Part shown: in pieces, positions 8,901-16,355 of the stretch
How the letters are laid out: each line of letters opens with the position of its first letter
Numbering within the stretch: the first letter of the stretch is position 1
DNA from: Leptospira interrogans serovar Manilae
Lineage (GTDB): Bacteria > Spirochaetota > Leptospiria > Leptospirales > Leptospiraceae
NCBI GenBank assembly: GCA_945887855.1
Contig: CAMCZP010000022.1
Span: 1 to 38,649, forward strand
Length of the DNA: 38,649 nt
Direction: 5' to 3'
The notes under the pieces: model-generated
Told to the model about the DNA's origin: nothing
What the model saw: the letters and a program-made list of their open reading frames with translations, nothing else
Databases searched by the model: none
Translations under genes and position numbers: made by a program

Positions 8901-9021
8901 AAGAATTTTGCGTGGTGAGAACCGGAGAACAAGATAAACTGTGGTATAATAAAAATACTATAAGAAAAGGAAATAAAAATATGCGATAAAAGTACCGTCT
9001 CTTAGGGATAAATGTTTTCAT
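5995..9021 (-). CDS. Sensor histidine kinase with 7TMR-DISM sensor and GAF domains
   Basis: This 1008-residue membrane protein starts with a lipoprotein-like leader (HSLSC, Cys31). A DISMED2-type carbohydrate-binding-like ectodomain follows (about 45-200, with LDGEWEFFW and VPGEWN), then a seven-helix block (about 220-445) and a coiled coil. A GAF-like domain spans about 495-665. The kinase core has the H-box GQLVAGIAHEINTP with His695, an N-box around Asn903 (HNAIQAT) and G-boxes DNGPGIPP and GEGTGLGLHI. H-box and N-box are about 208 residues apart, roughly 100 more than usual; the insert is helical and polar. It should autophosphorylate in response to an external, perhaps carbohydrate, ligand and pass phosphate to an unlinked regulator, since none is adjacent. 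The ATG at 9021 lacks a clear ribosome site. Confidence 0.9.
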   Translation of the reverse strand: MKTFIPKRRYFYRIFLFPFLIVFLLYHSLSCSPVLTTQNSSPLKEGVLDLSTYNWDSEGIIRLDGEWEFFWNKFVTEEEYTKKSLPPDGTLRVPGEWNHFLKNNSTPKGFGYGTYVIHIKGNKSSDLVLKFLLNNTASEVEYSKKIVYKSGILHASADSHIPQKKPAFIYLDDTPEDFLILIRVSNFTTSSGGLTSVLRLGTPSQMLQYTESNHLRDFFPLGSLLIIGVYHIFIFIGRYSEKTSLFFGLFCLVSALRTFLGGDTNLFDKDSISTYLFFLRIEYFTLPFATYLSQSYLFEMIKDSIIKNIENHSISGNKLNTKFNKLFTLSNFYSLRNYLLALSLLLCFGDLFSSPYTFTKNLFLSHINFLINSIYAITFVSYLYTRKKEYVGSILLSIGIFILLILNDVLNRYYIINTIQLFQVGFIFFIFTQSFIITTKQANKFTKTENQKKLSEVIARELEAQVNSRTEDLKKESLKVMFQKTEIENMNLLIKSLNEDLMIDEIVKKIQSYVSFRFNINNILLARIEKNSNTIKPITLNLPDLPNPEHITLLKNTVIHIKENSIHSGAIHYKKVFWQRKIKKPSISAEENLFLEYLKCKSIVYIPLFLNKEPIAFLYLFLYNNFKIGKNDMHHIRVIGEQIGSSIYNAWLLEETNKNKDIIESALRNLKESQHVLVQAEKMSAMGQLVAGIAHEINTPIGAIKASAQNINNSIDHVISFSNQLTRELDIDTMNLISDFLIDTDSTPIVIPSKEERSNKKTIYNSLRKYSVVQIDDVTDTLTMLKFTDVNEKYLPLWNHKNVIQILKLINELGGIRHKAKMIDLSVDKTSKIIYALKAYTMRDLNGRPISASIASGIETVLLIYENNIKQGIDLTLNIQEGLPEILCYPDELNQVWTNILHNAIQATSGKGKLIISIQQLEKLDIPDQEKPGICVSITDNGPGIPPELQKKIFEPFFTTKKAGEGTGLGLHICREIVNKHGGDIFLESRPGFTQFKVQIPLEIDFKV

Positions 9022-9062
9022 AATTTATATTGATTCTAATTATAATTTATAAAAAACCTTAT

Positions 9063-9251
9063 TAGTATCTACGTAAATTGAAAATAAATTAGTATTGTAA
9101 AAAGATCAACAATAATTTATTAATTATTATTTTTAGAAATAATAAATGACGCAACTGCAATTACTATCTTTTTCCGCCGGTAGGCGGAAAAAAGCCTAGG
9201 ATTGTTGCGAATAAATATATCAACTACTTATTTTCAATTCTACCAATACTA
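9063..9251. repeat. Extended imperfect palindrome (~190 bp) with a central perfect hairpin
   Basis: The 247-nt gap between the sensor kinase and alr holds matching blocks in inverted order at conserved spacing. TAGTAT (9063-9068) matches ATACTA (9246-9251), AATTGAAAATAA (9076-9087) matches TTATTTTCAATT (9228-9239), and CAACAAT (9107-9113) matches ATTGTTG (9201-9207). Spacings are 7/6 and 19/20 nt. Near the centre is a perfect 10-bp stem, TTTTTCCGCC (9169-9178) with GGCGGAAAAA (9183-9192) and a GGTA loop. The stem has T residues 5' and A residues 3', so it is not an intrinsic terminator on either strand. The left arm carries about 47 extra bases. This resembles a small palindromic or MITE-like element. 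Confidence 0.6.
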
Positions 9252-9268
9252 TTTTTATTTTCCAAATC

Positions 9269-10402
9269 CTAGTCTACTAAAACCCGTGGAATATCTTTTT
9301 GAATTCTAGTGACTATATCATAATTGATAGTACCTACTAAGGATGCAAGGAGATCGGCAGAAATTTCTTCATTTCCTGACTTCCCAAGTAATACAACATC
9401 ACTTCCTATTTCTGCATCCTGGATATGAGTTATATTTACCATTGTCATATTCATACATACCCTTCCTAAAATAGGTGCCCTCTCTCCATGCACTAAAACA
9501 TATCCCTGGTTCGATAGCCTTCTATCATAGCCTTCATAGTAGCCCACAGGGAGCACTGCAACCCTTGTGGGATAAATTGTTTTAAATGTGGAACCATACC
9601 CCACACTTACGCCAGCAGGGACGGATTGGATATGAACAATTTTAGTTTTCCAGGTAAGGACAGGTTGCAGTTGAAAATCTTTTCCCATAAGGCTTAAACT
9701 TAGCCTGGTCTCCAAACTGGGCATAAGACCATAGAGAGAAATCCCTACTCTTACCATATCCAGTCTGGCTTCTTCGAAGAGCATTGTAGAGGCGGAAGAG
9801 GCTGTATGACGAATTAAATTTTTATAGCCCAGGGATTCTGCCATTTTTACAAATTTCATAAATTCTTCCAACTGCTTCATAGAAAAGGAATGTTCTGTGA
9901 AATCTTCAGTACTGGCAAAATGGGTGAGGATTCCGTGCAGAGGAAGACTAAGAGATGCAATCTCTTGGAGAACTTTTTCCATAGCCAACCCAGAGTGACC
10001 CAGCCTGGTCATTCCTGTATCTACCTTGAGATGAATTTTGGGTGCTGGATGAAGGGATGCTAAAAATTTTACATCCTCCACCCTAGAAACCACAATCCAA
10101 AAATTCTCGTTGGAAAGTTGGCTTGCTTTAGAAGACTTAGATGGAATCTCCCCCATAATGAGTATTTTCACGTTTGGAAAGCTCACAGTGAGCTCCAATG
10201 CTTCTTCGAGGGAATTAACACCCAACAGATCTGCACCCGCTCTAAGCGAAATTGCTCCCATTTCTAACAAACCATGGCCATAGGCATTAGATTTGATAAC
10301 TGCGGTAAAAAGCAGGGAAGAACTACCTAGCTTTTTAAAACTTTGGATATTTTGAAACACTGCTTTTTGGGATATTTCAACCCTTGTAAGATTTTCTCTC
10401 AT
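9269..10402 (-). CDS. alr: Alanine racemase
   Basis: This PLP enzyme interconverts L- and D-alanine and so supplies D-Ala for peptidoglycan. It is 377 residues, the usual length. The PLP lysine is Lys37 in AVIKSNAYGHG. The second-subunit catalytic tyrosine lies in SVGYGSTF (about residue 266). LKVDTGMTRLG, HFASTED, RVGISLYG and RVCMNMTMV, all family motifs, are present in order. The C-terminal beta domain is complete. The ATG at 10402 is supported by the conserved N-terminus. It appears to be transcribed alone: the gap behind it contains the long palindrome, and a divergent gene starts 178 nt upstream at 10581. Confidence 0.97.
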   Translation of the reverse strand: MRENLTRVEISQKAVFQNIQSFKKLGSSSLLFTAVIKSNAYGHGLLEMGAISLRAGADLLGVNSLEEALELTVSFPNVKILIMGEIPSKSSKASQLSNENFWIVVSRVEDVKFLASLHPAPKIHLKVDTGMTRLGHSGLAMEKVLQEIASLSLPLHGILTHFASTEDFTEHSFSMKQLEEFMKFVKMAESLGYKNLIRHTASSASTMLFEEARLDMVRVGISLYGLMPSLETRLSLSLMGKDFQLQPVLTWKTKIVHIQSVPAGVSVGYGSTFKTIYPTRVAVLPVGYYEGYDRRLSNQGYVLVHGERAPILGRVCMNMTMVNITHIQDAEIGSDVVLLGKSGNEEISADLLASLVGTINYDIVTRIQKDIPRVLVD

Positions 10403-10580
10403 ACATTCTCATTTTTTGTTTTACTTTTAATTCCTATTCGATTACACTGATCGGTGAAAATTAAGTTTTAAAAATAATCCCCGAACAATGGGAAGATTAT
10501 CTAAAACGTAAGCTTCAATAGCAAAATTGCTAAAAGTACGTTTTTTATAAAAACGTTATTTTACCTCAAAGGATTTTACC

Positions 10581-11072
10581 TTGATTAAATATACAGTTAC
10601 ACATGTATTCGAATATCCACTAGCAGAGCTTTTAAGTGCCCGCGAAGATAGATATAAATATTTAGATAAATTTCCCGACCTTCAAAATGTTACTCTTTTG
10701 GATGAACGGGTCGAAGGAAATAAAATTTTCCAAAAAAGAAGTGTCAGCTTGGCGAAATCATTACCACAAGTTTTACAACCCCTACTAGGTGATACGGGAC
10801 TCATTGAAGAATCTGTTTTTTACACAGATACAAACACACATGAATTTGTATTTTTTCCTCCAAACAATAAAAAGGTGGTAACCATCTCTGGAAAAAGTGC
10901 TTACACAGTTCTCTCTGATAAGTCCTCCCAACGAATTTATCACTGTGAGGTAAAATCGGAAGTTTTTTTAGTGAGTGGTCTAGTAGAAGCAGCAATTGAA
11001 GAGATTCATAAGCATAGTTTAGAAAAAGATAAAAATTCAATTTTAAATTTTTTAACAAACAAACCGGTTTAA
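10581..11072 (+). CDS. START/SRPBCC-like protein (DUF2505-like)
   Basis: This 163-residue soluble protein begins IKYTVTHVFEYPLAEL. It has a pattern of antiparallel strands with a long C-terminal helix (SGLVEAAIEEIHKHSLEKD), the layout of START-like proteins and of DUF2505. Those proteins bind hydrophobic ligands in a central cavity; no ligand can be inferred. The start is TTG at 10581 with AAAGGA at 10568-10573, 7 nt upstream. Its stop overlaps the start of the nucleotidyltransferase-glycosyltransferase fusion in a TAATG arrangement (11070-11074), so the two are translationally coupled, which hints at lipid-linked sugar work. An AT-rich 8-bp stem (ACGTTTTT 10538-10545, AAAAACGT 10549-10556) precedes the gene. 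Fold assignment is by eye and moderate. Confidence 0.55.
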   Translation: MIKYTVTHVFEYPLAELLSAREDRYKYLDKFPDLQNVTLLDERVEGNKIFQKRSVSLAKSLPQVLQPLLGDTGLIEESVFYTDTNTHEFVFFPPNNKKVVTISGKSAYTVLSDKSSQRIYHCEVKSEVFLVSGLVEAAIEEIHKHSLEKDKNSILNFLTNKPV

Positions 11073-12547
11073 TGCAACCAATAAAAATTGGGGTAATTGC
11101 TGCCGCAGGAAAAGGCACTAGAGCCTATCCTCGTACTACTTTTATTCCTAAACCACTTTTTCAAATAGATGGGAAATCTATACTTGCTCATAATATAGAT
11201 TTATTAATCAAAAAGATAGGTGTCCAAAAAATATACGTCATAGTTGGACATCTTAAGGAACAGATTTTATCAGAACTGGACCTTATCAGGAAAGAAGGAA
11301 TAAAAGTATCTATAGAATCCTGCGAATGGACTACCAAAGGGCTAGCCAGTGATGTGGCATCTCTCCATAATAAAATCAATGAACCATTTTTAACAATTTT
11401 GGGTGATGAATACTATTATAAGACTAACCATGAAGTTTTTCTTGATACCCTGATAAAACATCGAGCGTTAGCTGGTTCAATTGGAGTCATTCATACACCT
11501 ATTCTCTCAAGGATCAGGAAAAATTATTCTGTAGAGCTTGAAGGGTCTATCATCAAAAATTTAGTGGAAAAGCCACAAGAACCCATAAACAATTTGTTGG
11601 GCTTGGGTTCTTACCTTTTAACTCCTGAGTACTTTGATTTTTTTAAAAAAACATCACCCTCTTCAAGATCGGGTGTAGTAGAGATAACAGATGTAATTGA
11701 TAAAATGGCTAAAGAAACACAAAGAGTTTATTCTACCAATATCAACTGTGAATATTATAATATTAACTCTATGCAAGACTACCATGCTGCTGTGTATGAC
11801 GTTAGAAATGATAAATTCCCAACTTACAAAATATCTATGGTAGTACCTACCAAAAACAATGATAGAAGTCTACCTGATGTTTTAACGGATTTCAATGGTA
11901 AAGTTCATGAAATTTTAGTAGTAGATGCTAATTCAAATGATAATACCCTATCTATTATAAAAGAATATAATGTAAATTTAGAATACTTTTTTAGAGAAAA
12001 AATAAATCATTTTGAAGGAATTCAAGTTAGGCAGGGAATTGAAAAGGTTACGGGTGACATAATACTTGTAGTACCTCCCGATGGGTCTTTTCGCTCAAAA
12101 GATTTACCTAAATTATTGGAGTATATAAAAGACTGTGATATGGTAATTGGTACACGAACCACAAGGCAGATGATAGAGCAGGGTTCAAATTTAAAACCAT
12201 TGCCACGTTTTATCAATTTATTCTTGGGGAAACTTATTGAGATATTCTGGTGGAGTGAAGAACCCCGATTTACTGATGTAGACTGTAGGTTTATGGCAAT
12301 CTGGAAGGAATCTTACCATAAGATCAAACCAACACTTACCGAGGAAGGAAGATTTTACACAGCAGAAATGATGATAAATATTGTAAGACGTCACATGCGT
12401 TGTATTGAGATACCCGTATCATACTTCAAAACAGTGGGAAATGATCACTATTCCTTATCAGATGCTTTAAGCGATGCCATTCGTGTGATGAAAATTATTT
12501 ATAAAAAGAAAAAAGAAGATCTCTTTCCATCTAATTTATCAAATTAA
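11072..12547 (+). CDS. Bifunctional sugar nucleotidyltransferase / family 2 glycosyltransferase
   Basis: This 491-residue protein has two domains. Residues 1 to about 245 form a nucleotidyltransferase of the RmlA/GalU type: AAAGKGTRAYPRTTFIPKPL is the nucleotide-binding loop with the PKPL lysine, LGDEYY is the metal-site aspartate region, and VEKPQEP and GLGSYLLTPE also fit. Residues about 250-460 form a GT-A glycosyltransferase: ISMVVPTKNNDRSLPDVL, ILVVDANSNDNTL, VVPPDGS (DxD-like position) and MVIGTR, as in dolichyl-phosphate-mannose-synthase-like enzymes. The protein could make an NDP-sugar and transfer the sugar to a lipid or polyol acceptor. The substrate is unknown. It is coupled to the START-like gene upstream (TAATG), and 53 nt separate it from the response-regulator gene. 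No clear membrane span is seen. Confidence 0.85.
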   Translation: MQPIKIGVIAAAGKGTRAYPRTTFIPKPLFQIDGKSILAHNIDLLIKKIGVQKIYVIVGHLKEQILSELDLIRKEGIKVSIESCEWTTKGLASDVASLHNKINEPFLTILGDEYYYKTNHEVFLDTLIKHRALAGSIGVIHTPILSRIRKNYSVELEGSIIKNLVEKPQEPINNLLGLGSYLLTPEYFDFFKKTSPSSRSGVVEITDVIDKMAKETQRVYSTNINCEYYNINSMQDYHAAVYDVRNDKFPTYKISMVVPTKNNDRSLPDVLTDFNGKVHEILVVDANSNDNTLSIIKEYNVNLEYFFREKINHFEGIQVRQGIEKVTGDIILVVPPDGSFRSKDLPKLLEYIKDCDMVIGTRTTRQMIEQGSNLKPLPRFINLFLGKLIEIFWWSEEPRFTDVDCRFMAIWKESYHKIKPTLTEEGRFYTAEMMINIVRRHMRCIEIPVSYFKTVGNDHYSLSDALSDAIRVMKIIYKKKKEDLFPSNLSN

Positions 12548-12600
12548 TCCCATCCTATGATATTGACGAATCTAGATAGATCAAAATAGTAGGTCGATAT

Positions 12601-13758
12601 ATGACACTTACTTCCAATAAAAACATTCTAATAGTAGATGATAACGAAGAAAATAGATATATTTTAGAAGTAATCTGCAAGTCTTTAGGTTATACTACAA
12701 ACTCTGTTGAAAATGGCCAAAAGGCTTTGGACTTTTTAAAAACCAATACTCCTCTCCTTATCCTTTTAGATCTGGTAATGCCCGTTATGGATGGATATGA
12801 GGTATTGAAACAAGTTCGAAACAATAAAAAAACTCATGATCTACCAGTGATTATGGTTAGCTCTATTGATGAGACTGAAAGTGTTTTAAAGTGCCTCCAA
12901 AAAGGGGCAGATGACTATATAACAAAGCCATTTGAACCTGATATATTAAAAGTTCGAATGGAGAATACCCTTTCAAAATTTTTATATATTAAGATGGAAA
13001 AAGAACTCCTTGAAAAAACATTTTCAGGATCCATGAAAGTTCTCTCTGATATTCTCTCTTCTGTTTCTCCCTCGCTATTTGGAAAATCATTGAGAACTAG
13101 AAGAATATGTAAACTCATAGCTGAAGACTTAAAACTAAGTGATAATTGGGAAATAGAAGTATCTGCTATGTTTTCTCTGATAGGCTGTATCACACTTCCT
13201 GCAGAGACCATAACAAAAATAGTGGAAGGAAAAACCTTAGTAGCTGTAGAGAAGATTTTAAATGAAAATCATCCCTATGTGGGTTACAAACTCTTAAGTA
13301 ATATACCAAGATTGGAAAATGTAGCATTGAATGTTTTTTTCCAAAATAAAACGAGACTAACTGATTCCATTCCAGCTGAAATTTTAGAGAAGGTAAAAGA
13401 GATACCCATGCATGCAAAAATTTTGTATGCCGCCAATGAATATGATTTTATTTCTTCGAGATCTACTATCAAATCTGATATCATCACTTATCTAAAGAAA
13501 TTAGATATAGATGAGATCATTCTAAAATCCCTTGAAAAAATTGTGCTCATTGAAAATGGAAAAGTGGAAAAAAGGATAAAGTTGTCTGAACTACAAGTTG
13601 GAATGATATTTGCTTCTGACTTGCTTACAGAAAATAACAATAAAGTAGCAAGCAAATGGATGGAGGTTTCCAATTCTCTACTAGATGTAATCAAGTTAGT
13701 TCATTCCAAAGTAGCGATTATAGAACCTATAAACGTATTTGTATCCAAGCAACCTTAG
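12601..13758 (+). CDS. Response regulator with degenerate HD-type output domain
   Basis: This 385-residue protein starts with a complete receiver domain (1 to about 125): acidic pair Asp13-Asp14, phosphoacceptor Asp57 in LLDLVMPVMDGYEV, and the conserved Lys in YITKPF. The C-terminal half follows the HD/HD-GYP layout. AMFSLIGCITLPAETI aligns with the usual ALLHDIGKIxxP segment, but the metal-binding His-Asp pair is replaced, so phosphodiesterase activity is unlikely. HPYVGYKLLSNIPRL keeps the later HP...G motif. The output is probably protein binding rather than cyclic-di-GMP hydrolysis. The hybrid kinase starts one base after this gene's stop, so it is the likely partner. The ATG at 12601 has only a weak upstream TAGGT. 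Confidence 0.85.
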   Translation: MTLTSNKNILIVDDNEENRYILEVICKSLGYTTNSVENGQKALDFLKTNTPLLILLDLVMPVMDGYEVLKQVRNNKKTHDLPVIMVSSIDETESVLKCLQKGADDYITKPFEPDILKVRMENTLSKFLYIKMEKELLEKTFSGSMKVLSDILSSVSPSLFGKSLRTRRICKLIAEDLKLSDNWEIEVSAMFSLIGCITLPAETITKIVEGKTLVAVEKILNENHPYVGYKLLSNIPRLENVALNVFFQNKTRLTDSIPAEILEKVKEIPMHAKILYAANEYDFISSRSTIKSDIITYLKKLDIDEIILKSLEKIVLIENGKVEKRIKLSELQVGMIFASDLLTENNNKVASKWMEVSNSLLDVIKLVHSKVAIIEPINVFVSKQP

Positions 13759-13759
13759 G

Positions 13760-16354
13760 ATGGGGTTTATTTTAAATCTATATAATAAATTATCATTATT
13801 AGGAATTGATACACATTCCGAAAGAACAATTATCTCACAAAATAATATTGTGATCAATAGAACTGTTTTTTGGATATCTATAATTACTATATTTTATTGT
13901 ATTTTTTATTTTACATTTGATTTGTATGCACTTTTAGCAACTGGTTTAACATACTATTCTTTATGGAATTTTCTTTTTTTACTTACTTTCAAAAGGAAAT
14001 TTAATCTAGTCAAATTTCTCATTTTACTACTTGGAAATTTTCAAATCATCACATTAAATTATTTTGCAGGAGGAGATGCTGGGATTTATATTTTTTTTAT
14101 ACCAGCAGCACTCGCTTCATTTTTATTTTATGATCTAAGTGAAAAGAAAAACTTAATTTTCTTTTCGTTTCTCAGCTCTTTCTTCTTCTTAGTGTGTATA
14201 TATTTTAAAGAACAAAATATTTCGTATTATAAATTTTTTGATAATAATTTTCATTTAATCCTTTATATTTTATCTGTTTTATCTTCCATGCTCCTCTCTA
14301 TTTTTTTTATAAGTTTTTTGGTATATATAAATAATATACATGCAGAACTACAAAATAACGAATCTAAAAATTCAGAAAATCTTTTAGCAGCACTCACAGA
14401 ATCTCTAAATAAAACCAGTAAGATTCTAGATACCACCGGTGAGGGGTATTGGTTTTTACAAAATACTACAATAATAGAAATAAACTCTTCTCTAGCTTTA
14501 CTACTTGATAGACCTAAAGATGAAATCATAGGAAAGGACATTTCATGCTTTCTAGATGAATTGGGAGTTGAAATATTTAAGAGTGATTTGGAAAAGATCA
14601 TTAAAGAGAAAAAATTTTCACATGAGCTATCTCTTTTCAAAAAAAATGGTACATCAATTCCATGCCTACTACACTCCACTTTCTTTGAAAAAGATGAAGA
14701 GAATATATTGGGAATTTTCTCATTTATAACGGATATCTCAGAGATGAAGTACTTTCAAAAAGAATTGATAAAATCTGTAAAACAAGCAGATGCTGCGACT
14801 AGAGCAAAATCTTTATTTTTAGCAAGCATCAGTCATGAAATACGAACACCCATGAACTCAATCATTGGTTTATCTGAATTAGCAATTCAAAATAGAAAGC
14901 CTGAAAAAATAAGTGATTATCTATCAAAAATAAATAACTCTGCCAATTCACTGCTTAAAATCATAAATGATTTATTGGATTTTTCTAAGATAGAGTCTGG
15001 AAAAATGGAGATTGAATCTACACCATTTAGCTTAACAAAACTCATAGATCAAATCAAGCAAATGCTAGATATAAAATTAAAAGAAAAAAATCTAAACTTT
15101 GAGTTAAACTATGACAATAAAATTCCTGAAATCATCCATGGTGACTCCACAAAAATTCAACAAATACTTTTAAATCTATTACACAATAGTATAAAATTTA
15201 CAGAGAAGGGAAGTATCACTCTTGAGATTGATCTAGAAAAAATAGAACACTCTACTCTTTTTATAAAATTTACAGTAGCAGATACCGGAATAGGTTTGAG
15301 CTCTGAAGAAATCAATAAACTTTTCAAACCTTTTTCACAAGCAGATAGTTCCATTCATCGCAAGTTTGGTGGTACGGGCTTAGGGTTAAGCATTATCAAA
15401 AAACTTCTAGATATGATGAATGGTTCAATTCATGTAGAAAGTGTAGTTGGTGTAGGAAGTAAATTTATATTTAGATTACCTTTTCATAATCAAGAAAAGA
15501 TCACAAAGGAAGAAATTAAATCTCCTGAGAAATTTCCAGTTAACTCTATTTTAAATTTTGATAGTTTAAATAATATTAATATTATGATAGTTGATGACAA
15601 TGAAATCAATCGAGAAATATTAAAAGAGCAACTGTCACAGCTAAATGTTCATATCACAGAAGCGGTCAATGGTCAAGAATGTTTGGATATTCTTTATAAA
15701 AAGCGAGATTTTAATTTGATTTTAATGGACATACAAATGCCCATTCTAGATGGATATGAGGCATCCAAAATACTTAAATCAAATCCTGAGTATTCCTCCA
15801 TACCAATCATCACTCTCAGTGCACATGGATTTCAGGAAGAAATTGACAAATGCAAAAAAATAGGTGTCTCTGATTTCTTAGTTAAGCCTGTAGATTTTGA
15901 AGACTTAGTGACTTCTATTTCAAAATATGTACTACTACCAAAAGAAACTATAGAGCCTTCTGTGAATCCTCCTCCTATGCCTTTAGAACTTCCTGTGATC
16001 GAAGGATTGGATACAAAAAGTGGATTGCGAAGACTTATGGGAAATCAAACTGCTTATATAGAACTTTTGAAAAAATTTTATACAAACCAAAAAGATACAT
16101 CTAAACGCATTGAAACTCATTATACATCTAATGATTTTGTTTCTCTACAGAGGGATTGTCATTCCATGTTAGGTATCGCATCAAATTTAGGTATGACACA
16201 ACTTTCTAGATTGGCTTCGGGATTAGAAAATAAAATCCGAAAACAGGAACTTGAGACTATCCCCAATGTTTTAAAACAAATGCAAGAAACTTTAAATCAA
16301 ATTTTACAAGATTTAGAAACCTACTTCCAAACAATCTATATAAGCATAGAATAA
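13760..16354 (+). CDS. Hybrid histidine kinase (membrane, PAS, HisKA, HATPase, REC, HPt)
   Basis: This 864-residue kinase starts at ATG 13760, one base after the upstream stop; a TTG at 13739 would add 7 residues inside that gene and looks less likely. Domains in order: five or six membrane helices (about 30-195), PAS (about 220-340), HisKA with His359 in SISHEIRTPMNSIIG, and an ATPase domain with NLLHNSIKFT, ADTGIGL and GGTGLGLSI. A receiver with Asp657 (LILMDIQMP) and a C-terminal HPt with His801 (DCHSMLGIASNLG) follow. The HPt lacks the Lys of the usual HSLKG motif, having HSMLG. The layout is a complete His-Asp-His relay whose final target is probably the response regulator directly upstream. 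The convergent Tim44-like gene ends one base past this stop. Confidence 0.92.
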   Translation: MGFILNLYNKLSLLGIDTHSERTIISQNNIVINRTVFWISIITIFYCIFYFTFDLYALLATGLTYYSLWNFLFLLTFKRKFNLVKFLILLLGNFQIITLNYFAGGDAGIYIFFIPAALASFLFYDLSEKKNLIFFSFLSSFFFLVCIYFKEQNISYYKFFDNNFHLILYILSVLSSMLLSIFFISFLVYINNIHAELQNNESKNSENLLAALTESLNKTSKILDTTGEGYWFLQNTTIIEINSSLALLLDRPKDEIIGKDISCFLDELGVEIFKSDLEKIIKEKKFSHELSLFKKNGTSIPCLLHSTFFEKDEENILGIFSFITDISEMKYFQKELIKSVKQADAATRAKSLFLASISHEIRTPMNSIIGLSELAIQNRKPEKISDYLSKINNSANSLLKIINDLLDFSKIESGKMEIESTPFSLTKLIDQIKQMLDIKLKEKNLNFELNYDNKIPEIIHGDSTKIQQILLNLLHNSIKFTEKGSITLEIDLEKIEHSTLFIKFTVADTGIGLSSEEINKLFKPFSQADSSIHRKFGGTGLGLSIIKKLLDMMNGSIHVESVVGVGSKFIFRLPFHNQEKITKEEIKSPEKFPVNSILNFDSLNNINIMIVDDNEINREILKEQLSQLNVHITEAVNGQECLDILYKKRDFNLILMDIQMPILDGYEASKILKSNPEYSSIPIITLSAHGFQEEIDKCKKIGVSDFLVKPVDFEDLVTSISKYVLLPKETIEPSVNPPPMPLELPVIEGLDTKSGLRRLMGNQTAYIELLKKFYTNQKDTSKRIETHYTSNDFVSLQRDCHSMLGIASNLGMTQLSRLASGLENKIRKQELETIPNVLKQMQETLNQILQDLETYFQTIYISIE

Positions 16355-16355
16355 T

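Noticed and set aside
9169..9192. Perfect 10-bp GC-cored hairpin as the alr terminator
   Set aside because: The T's precede and the A's follow the stem on both strands, so no U-run follows the hairpin. It is reported as part of a palindrome instead.
10538..10556. ACGTTTTT/AAAAACGT stem before the START-like gene as a regulatory structure
   Set aside because: Almost pure A-T with a 3-nt loop; not distinguishable from chance in this composition.
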